Source of the DNA: Microseira sp041929235
GTDB lineage: Bacteria; Cyanobacteriota; Cyanobacteriia; Cyanobacteriales; Aerosakkonemataceae
DNA: 64,000 nucleotides
NCBI RefSeq assembly: GCF_041929235.1
Contig: NZ_JBHFNP010000040.1
Location: 62,001-126,000 of the forward strand
Direction of reading: 5' to 3'
A program made the translations under genes and the position numbers. Below are positions 59,805-64,000 of this stretch, in pieces. Under the pieces are notes generated by a model. That model saw only the letters and a list, made by a program, of their open reading frames with translations, was not told the origin of the DNA and searched no databases. Numbering within the stretch: the stretch's first letter is position 1; each line of letters starts with the position of its first letter.

Positions 59805-60260
59805 TTACGCGATCGTTGTCACCCCATTCAGATAGTCATGTAACTGGCGGTCGTGGTCGTGGCTGAGTTTGCCCTTTGGCAGATCGGCGCGGGTAAAAGC
59901 CTGGATTTCGCTAAGTTCCAAGGTATCCTGAACCTGCATCTTGCCCTGCACTTGCGCTTCCACTAATATAGCGATGGAATGAATTCGAGGGTCTCGATCT
60001 GGTGCGGAATAAACGCCGACTAAGCGGCAAATTTTCACCAATTCCAGTCCTGTTTCCTCAGTCAACTCCCGCGCTACCGTCGTGGGAATATCCTGTCCCC
60101 AATCTACGATACCCCCAGGTAAGCTCCACTCACCCGTATCGCGGCGGCGAACTAAAACGATCCGACCGTCCGGTAAAATGGGAACGATCGTCGCGCCGAC
60201 AATCGGATGGCGAAACAAAATACCTAGAACAGTTTGTACGAATTGCCACAATCGAAGCAT
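59805..60260 (-). CDS. Nudix hydrolase
   Basis: A protein of 151 residues. The Nudix helix reads GGIVDWGQDIPTTVARELTE then ETGLEL: the R-E-L-T-E-E metal-binding part is intact, but the first conserved Glu of G-x5-E is Gln. The N-terminus has a hydrophobic lead (FVQTVLGILFRHPIVGATIV). Flanking motifs (ILPDGRIVLVRRRDTGEWSL, YSAPDRDPRIHSI) are typical of cyanobacterial ADP-ribose/NADH-type Nudix proteins of unknown substrate. Confidence 0.88.
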   Translation of the reverse strand: MLRLWQFVQTVLGILFRHPIVGATIVPILPDGRIVLVRRRDTGEWSLPGGIVDWGQDIPTTVARELTEETGLELVKICRLVGVYSAPDRDPRIHSIAILVEAQVQGKMQVQDTLELSEIQAFTRADLPKGKLSHDHDRQLHDYLNGVTTIA

Positions 60261-60771
60261 ATATAAGCTCAGGTAGCTGCAAAACCGGAAACAATGTCCA
60301 ATAGTCTGATAACCGATTTTTTCGCAAGGTTAAATTGGCAACAATCCGGGCAGCAAGAGATTTTGACTTGACTCTATAGTAGATTGTTTCAATTTTTACA
60401 TTCTCCTAGCGCTAACCGCAACCGCCATGAGGGCAAGGGCATAGCGACGCAACAAGTAAATGCGATAAACTGAAAACCATCAATTCTGAAAGACAAGTCA
60501 GTCGCGAGGATGCGGTTTTGAAAAGCAGAAAATCGCTGGATAACAGCGATCGCGGCTCTCTATAGTGCAAAATGGATCAAAGGCTGCGGGTTAACAAAGC
60601 TCAATCCAAGCAAGACAACCGACCGACCCGCGAGTTGCGCTCGCGATAGCAGGTTCAGCAACGGTTGAATTCTGACAATCTTAGCAAGGGTATTTGGGCA
60701 AGGCTAACGCTGACAAGCATTTCTCGCCCTGCCTGAGAATCTGTTTTTGTTGTTTATTTAACGAGGTGACC
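60261..60771. other. 500-base gene-free region upstream of the small basic protein
   Basis: No coding frame. Contains CGCGAGTTGCGCTCGCG and CTGGATAACAGCGATCGCGG hairpin-like segments, but nothing I can assign to a known RNA. A long 5' leader for the following gene is possible. Confidence 0.35.
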
Positions 60772-60951
60772 ATGTCTAAGCGCCGCAATCCCAAAAAAGA
60801 AAAGGAGCAGCGCAATAAAGCTTACGCTCGCAAGTTTCGCAAGCGTACAACTACAGGTCGTTTTTCCAGAAATCGGCGTCCCCCAATGGGCGGCAGAAGT
60901 GGTGACAACTTCAGCGACAACGCCGAAGATGATATGGAAAAAATGGAGTAA
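60772..60951 (+). CDS. Small basic protein, 59 residues
   Basis: Starts SKRRNPKKEKEQRNKAYARK, continues FRKRTTTGRFSRNRRPPMGG and ends in an acidic tail (NAEDDMEKME). GAGGTGACC directly before the ATG is a good RBS and sets the start; the longer frame upstream lacks similarity. I recall comparable short basic proteins in other cyanobacteria, without function. The strong positive N-terminal half suggests nucleic-acid or ribosome contact (inference). Confidence 0.7.
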   Translation: MSKRRNPKKEKEQRNKAYARKFRKRTTTGRFSRNRRPPMGGRSGDNFSDNAEDDMEKME

Positions 60952-61075
60952 CAACCCATTGGGTAATCGGTCATAGGTCATTGGTCATAGGTAAGAATCG
61001 ACAAAAGTCAACCCTATATGACGTATTAACCTATGACCACAGGGTACAGCCGATAAAAATGGCCCCAGTTGCTCT

Positions 61076-62491
61076 TTATTCGAGTTTCGACCGCGCTGCA
61101 ACAAGTGCAAGTCTGACTTGCTCAAACCCGGTGCCGCCGTAACTATTGCGCGCGGCAACGACTTGTTTGGGAGCAATGGCGGGATAAATATCAGCTTCAA
61201 AAGCTGGGTGCAGCGCCTTCCACTCTTCCAAACTCAAATCTTTTAGCAGCTTGCCCGCTTCCAGGCAAGTTCGCACCACCTTCCCCACCAGGTTATAAGC
61301 TTCCCGGAAGGGGACGCCTTTGGCTGCTAGATAGTCTGCTACATCGGTAGCGTTAGAAAAATCTTCTGCAACGGCATCTGCAAGGCGCGTGGTGCTAAAT
61401 TCTAGTCCTTCCCGCAGCAGGATAGTGGTGGCTTCCAAACAAGCTTTAACCGTCTTAACGCTGTCAAATAAAGCTTCTTTGTCTTCTTGCAAATCTTTGT
61501 TGTAAGCCAAAGGCAGTCCTTTGAGCAGTACTAGCATCCCTTGCAAGTGACCGAAAACGCGCCCCGTTTTACCCCGCACCAGTTCCGGTACGTCGGGATT
61601 TTTCTTTTGGGGCATAATACTGGAGCCGGTGGCGCAGCTATCTTTGAGTTTGACAAAGCCGAATTCTTGAGATGACCAGAGGATAATTTCCTCGGACAGG
61701 CGGCTGAGGTGAACCATAATCAAGCTAGCGGCACTCAAGAATTCAATCGCAAAATCGCGATCGCTTACGCCATCGAGACTGTTGGCATAGGGTTGCTCAA
61801 AACCCAGTAGCTGCGCCGTATAATGCCGATCGATGGGGAATGTAGTCCCGGCGAGGGCACCGCACCCCAAGGGAGAGATATTAACGCGCCGATAAACCTC
61901 TCCCAAGCGCTCGAAGTCGCGCTGTAGCATTTCAAAGTAAGCCAGCAGGTGATGGGCCAAACTCACTGGCTGAGCGCGTTGTAGGTGCGTATAACCGGGA
62001 ATCAAGGTTTCTACATGGAAAGATGCCAAGTCGAGTAACACCCCTTGAAACTCGCGCACTTGGGTGCGAATTTGTTGGATTTGATCCCGCAGGTAAAGTC
62101 GGGTATCGGTACCTACTTGGTCGTTGCGAGATCGCGCCGTATGCAGCTTTTTACCCACATCACCGGCAATTTCTGTCAAACGCCGTTCTACGGCAAAATG
62201 AACGTCCTCGGCGTCTAGACCCGGTTTAAACTGTCCTTGGCGGTATTCTTGACGAATTTGTTCTAGACCCGCTACCAGTTGCTCTCCGTCTTGGGGAGAA
62301 ATAATCGCCGTATGCGCCAGCATTTTGGCGTGGGCGATCGAACCCGTAATGTCGTATTCAATCAATTCGATGTCAAAATTAATACTGGCATTAAACCGTG
62401 CGATCGCCGGATGCAGCGCCGACTCAAACCGCTGGCTCCAGGTTTTTGGCTCAATACTGGTATTGGCTTCTTGAGAGAATTGCGTATCCAA
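61076..62491 (-). CDS. argH: Argininosuccinate lyase ArgH
   Basis: A protein of 471 residues of the fumarase/aspartase superfamily: FNASINFDIELIEYDITGSI, LDAEDVHFAVERRLTEIAGD, KLHTARSRNDQVGTDTRLYL, GYTHLQRAQPVSLAHHLLAY with the catalytic His, and the signature GSSIMPQKKNPDVPELVRGK carrying the catalytic Ser. It cleaves argininosuccinate to arginine and fumarate. Normal length, no operon partner. Confidence 0.97.
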   Translation of the reverse strand: MDTQFSQEANTSIEPKTWSQRFESALHPAIARFNASINFDIELIEYDITGSIAHAKMLAHTAIISPQDGEQLVAGLEQIRQEYRQGQFKPGLDAEDVHFAVERRLTEIAGDVGKKLHTARSRNDQVGTDTRLYLRDQIQQIRTQVREFQGVLLDLASFHVETLIPGYTHLQRAQPVSLAHHLLAYFEMLQRDFERLGEVYRRVNISPLGCGALAGTTFPIDRHYTAQLLGFEQPYANSLDGVSDRDFAIEFLSAASLIMVHLSRLSEEIILWSSQEFGFVKLKDSCATGSSIMPQKKNPDVPELVRGKTGRVFGHLQGMLVLLKGLPLAYNKDLQEDKEALFDSVKTVKACLEATTILLREGLEFSTTRLADAVAEDFSNATDVADYLAAKGVPFREAYNLVGKVVRTCLEAGKLLKDLSLEEWKALHPAFEADIYPAIAPKQVVAARNSYGGTGFEQVRLALVAARSKLE

Positions 62492-62580
62492 CTTGTCCTC
62501 TTTTTTTCGCAGAAACCGGGCATTTATTCTAGAAGTTCACCAAAAAAGTCAATTTCCCATGGGCGAACTACTAAGGGCGG

Positions 62581-62835
62581 CTAACCAAAGCTGGTAAAAC
62601 CCTTAATCATGTAGCCTAAGATAAATCCAATTATCATCGCCCAAAGTTGCCCTGTTTTGACAAAGTGGTTCCAGGCTCTTTGTACATCGCCCCATAGGTC
62701 GGTTTGCTTAATTTGTAGAAAAATATCTATCCAAGTAAATGGAATTTTGGCGATCAAGGCGAGCATCCACTCGTGATAAACAGCCTGGTAGCTCAACCAA
62801 GTGGCGGTTATTGCTTGTATTCCGTTGACGACCAT
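62581..62835 (-). CDS. Small membrane protein, hypothetical
   Basis: A protein of 84 residues with an N-terminal amphipathic stretch (AITATWLSYQAVYHEWMLAL) and a C-terminal membrane helix (WAMIIGFILGYMIKGFTSFG). It resembles small unnamed cyanobacterial proteins that end in a single helix. No function known. It is 90 bases upstream of argH in the same direction and may share its transcript. Confidence 0.6.
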   Translation of the reverse strand: MVVNGIQAITATWLSYQAVYHEWMLALIAKIPFTWIDIFLQIKQTDLWGDVQRAWNHFVKTGQLWAMIIGFILGYMIKGFTSFG

Positions 62836-62911
62836 TGTTAATTTTTTCTCGCTAATTGGATATCGATTGAGGCGGCGAGAGCCAACCTCCAGGATTTATT
62901 TAACTTGACGC

Positions 62912-62940
62912 TCCCCACCCTACGAAGTTGAGGGTGGGGA
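62912..62940. repeat. Right-end hairpin of the TnpB element
   Basis: TCCCCACCCT pairs perfectly with AGGGTGGGGA around TACGAAGTT. It follows TTGACGC and precedes TTCTTG, the usual layout at the 3' side of cyanobacterial TnpB genes, and overlaps the tnpB stop. In IS200/605 elements this zone is both the right end and the 3' part of the omega-RNA. Confidence 0.75.
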
Positions 62941-64000
62941 TTCTTGTTTCACAGAGTGGTCTTGCTTAAGCATTGTTTCCAAGTTTAAGTAGAGAGCCAT
63001 CTCTCCACAAGCTTGAATTTCGCTGCGCCCCAACGTATTTGTGATATAGCCAGTTATCGACAATCCTTTGTGCAGGATATTAACAGCAGCATTTTCATCT
63101 CTATCGAGTACGACGCCGCAAAAACAAATGTGAGTACGAACCGATAGAGATTTTTTAACTACTGCACCGCATCCCGAACAATCCTGCGACGTGTAATGGG
63201 GAGGAACCGCGATCGCTACTTTGCCAAACTTGGCAGCATAGTACTTCAGCCATTCCTTAAATATTCCCCATGCCGCGTCGCTAATCGAAAGAGCTAAGTG
63301 TCTATTTTTTACCATGTTCTTTACCTTCAAGTCTTCATAAGCCACGAAATCGTTAGATTTCATCACGCATCTTGCTAACTTCACAGCAAAATCTTTACGC
63401 TGGCGCGAGACTTTCAGGTGTTGTTTACCTAATCTGGTTATAGCGGCTCTTCTATTCCTCTTGCCTTTAACCTTTTTAGAAACTCGACTTTGTAGGCGCT
63501 TCAATCTTTTTGAAGACTTTCTGAGGTAGCGGGGATTTTCTACTTTTTCACCGTTGCTGTCGGTATAGAAATGGGTCAACCCCATATCTATGCCGATACA
63601 TTTTCCGGTAGGCTTAACCTCGTCCGAAGCTAATTCCGAGTTAATTGCGAATTGGCAATAATAACCGTCAGCACGTTTCACCAATCTAACTCGCTGATTT
63701 TCCTCTTTTTGCTAAAAAAAATGCAGGTCGCGAGTGCCAATTAGCTTGAATCTGCCAATTTTGTTTTTATCGGTGAAGGTGATGTACTTTCTGTCAAGAG
63801 AGAGCGCCCAGCCCGATTTTTTGTACTCGACAGAGCGTTGATTCTTCTTGAATCGCGGGAAACCTTTCTTGCCAGGTATTTTCTTTTTGCAATTGTCAAA
63901 AAATCTGGTGATGGCTGCCCAGCACCGCTCTGCCGATGATTGCCTTGCTGTCGAGTTGAGTTTGTCTGCGAAGGGGAATTCCTTAGCCAATCTGGCAGTG
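62920..64000 (-). pseudogene. tnpB: TnpB (IS200/IS605) RNA-guided nuclease, interrupted by an in-frame TAG, N-terminus off the window
   Basis: Upstream part: FPFADKLNSTARQSSAERCW, ITRFFDNCKKKIPGKKGFPR, ALSLDRKYITFTDK, ending TRDLHFF. Then a TAG at 63712-63714, and the same frame goes on with QKEENQRVRLVKRADGYYCQ, IGIDMGLTHFYTDS (first RuvC Asp), FVAYEDLKVKNMVKNRHLAL (catalytic Glu), TSQDCSGCGAVVKKS and HICFCG (zinc finger), and VLDRDENAAVNILHKG (last Asp). So only one nonsense codon disrupts an otherwise full and well-conserved TnpB. No tnpA lies within view; an intact TnpA upstream is outside the window. Confidence 0.88.

Noticed and set aside
1..64000. tRNA, rRNA, tmRNA or RNase P RNA genes
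   Set aside because: No T-loop/anticodon arrangement or conserved rRNA/RNase P core motif was found on reading both strands; a covariance search would be needed to be certain.

Overview
The window reads as a stretch of cyanobacterial chromosome. Direct evidence is the very frequent HIP1 octamer (GCGATCGC) and a gene set largely confined to cyanobacteria or to oxygenic phototrophs: NtcA, Ycf23, DUF760, DUF3084, a CpcS/CpeS-type phycobiliprotein lyase, a CruP-like lycopene cyclase paralogue, a carotenoid oxygenase, a BT1 folate transporter, an SLH/OprB-type iron porin and a complete flv4-sll0218-flv2 operon. The abundance of short intergenic repeats, palindromes and relics of mobile elements suggests a large, repeat-rich, probably filamentous genome; this last point is inference. 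All family names come from recognising motifs by eye, with no database search.

Layout. 1-2.2 kb: start of a MutT-type Nudix gene, a DUF760 protein and a group 2 sigma factor. 2.2-2.6 kb: a gene-free, densely hairpinned block that looks like a solitary HEARO/omega-RNA-type element directly before ycf23. 3.6-11.2 kb: DegT aminotransferase, FetB-like permease, a decayed Ser/Thr kinase, a cyanobacterial membrane-anchored hypothetical, an SDR enzyme and a SucC-like ligase. 11.2-16.1 kb: accessory region with a truncated group II intron, a REP-associated (IS200-like) transposase between REP palindromes, two overlapping unknown genes and a UPF0175/DUF3368 toxin-antitoxin pair. 16.2-36.9 kb: mostly housekeeping and photosynthesis-related genes (CruP-like, tandem paralogous membrane proteins, SirB1-like, mechanosensitive channel, GTPase, YqgF-like/DUF3084 pair, ntcA, fabI, hisB, BT1 transporter, carotenoid oxygenase, glycosyltransferase, bilin lyase), interrupted by a HEPN/RHH toxin-antitoxin-like pair.

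37.1-53.1 kb is the most unusual part: an MFS-porin operon, then a 2547-residue multidomain protein (four LamG-like modules, a three-repeat unit that looks like a beta-trefoil, coiled coils and an unassigned C-terminal third), a 23/29-bp repeat array, an Old Yellow Enzyme, a Uma2 gene with a duplicated leader, two membrane proteins and a small toxin-tip-like gene followed by a possible immunity gene. 53.4-57.9 kb holds the flavodiiron operon, in which Flv4 keeps every diiron ligand and Flv2 has lost five of seven. 58.2-64 kb holds coaX, a Nudix gene, a small basic protein, argH, a small membrane protein and a TnpB gene broken by an in-frame amber codon.

How it works together. Only a few functional groupings are supported by spacing: flv4-sll0218-flv2 (photosystem II photoprotection), porin plus MFS (envelope transport), DUF3084 plus YqgF-like (stop abutting start), the two paralogous membrane proteins plus the SirB1-like gene, and the toxin-antitoxin-type pairs. 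Most other genes stand alone, separated by heptanucleotide repeat tracts (TTACCAA/TTAGCAA and AGATTTG types) and GC-rich palindromes.
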